From NCBI RefSeq assembly GCF_000718985.1, contig NZ_JODL01000044.1, positions 1-64,000 on the forward strand: DNA of 64,000 bases. The letters run 5' to 3'. Shown here piece after piece: positions 63,992 to 64,000 of this stretch; position 1 is the first letter of the stretch; every line of letters begins with the position of its first letter. The notes under the pieces were generated by a model. That model was not told the DNA's origin. It saw only the letters and a list, made by a program, of their open reading frames with translations, and made no database searches. This DNA is from Streptomyces megasporus (GTDB taxonomy: Bacteria > Actinomycetota > Actinomycetes > Streptomycetales > Streptomycetaceae). The position numbers and the translations under genes are program-made.

Positions 63992-64000
63992 CAGCCACAG

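Noticed and set aside
1..64000. tRNA genes, rRNA, CRISPR arrays, replication origin
   Set aside because: No T-loop-type GGTTCGAATCC contexts with cloverleaf potential, no regular spacer-repeat arrays beyond the four-copy 10-mer, and no dnaA-box cluster were seen.

Overview
The window reads as a very GC-rich actinomycete chromosome arm or large plasmid (Streptomyces or a related genus; the species cannot be named from sequence alone). Support comes from the G/C-ending codons, many GTG starts, Streptomyces-style TAGGAT/TACTAT -10 boxes, a DUF574-type S-adenosyl methyltransferase, a MAB_1171c-type membrane protein, and short-loop GC-rich terminators. No rRNA, tRNA or CRISPR array was seen.

About 1-48 kb is a patchwork metal- and redox-handling island. 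The left end holds a thioredoxin tail, an ArsR/DUF2703 pair between two IS630 transposase fragments, and a ZIP transporter. A cmtR-like operon follows (Cys-type ArsR sensor, P1B ATPase, lspA, membrane methyltransferase), divergent from two methyltransferase genes. Next are a receiver-less winged-helix regulator, a histidine kinase with a stop codon, and an MMPL exporter. At 13.4-19 kb lies a same-strand cluster: DsbA, VKOR, TlpA, CcdA, CadC-like sensor, Sco1, Lnt. A second P1B ATPase follows. Around 22-26 kb is an inverted, decaying paralogous copy of the same cassette, containing one ORF that splices Sco1, ATPase and Lnt pieces together.

25.9-48.3 kb is copper-flavoured: multicopper oxidase, three small Cys/His membrane proteins, DUF305 and DUF3105 proteins, a cytosolic copper-storage protein, a CopB-like ATPase with a CPD motif, a BlaI/M56 pair, a broken CopA, and CopZ preceded by a CsoR-type palindrome. 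The likely shared logic is cytosolic sensing and efflux, extracytoplasmic oxidation and thiol-redox control, and lipoprotein maturation enzymes (LspA, Lnt) supporting the many lipoproteins (Sco1, TlpA, DUF305, the 34.6 kb propeller protein).

48.3-51.7 kb is mostly non-coding or decayed. From 51.7 kb the content changes: a secreted SH3 protein, a cupin/trpA/unknown operon next to a four-copy repeat array, a PucR-type regulator fused in frame to a methyltransferase, an XRE/ImmA/membrane protein/amidase operon with a clear palindromic operator, and an HprK-like kinase/lactate-malate dehydrogenase/small ORF operon running off the right edge.

Many genes in the island carry one frameshift, stop or deletion. 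Some indels could be sequencing errors, but large deletions, chimeras and stop substitutions indicate real decay and recombination.
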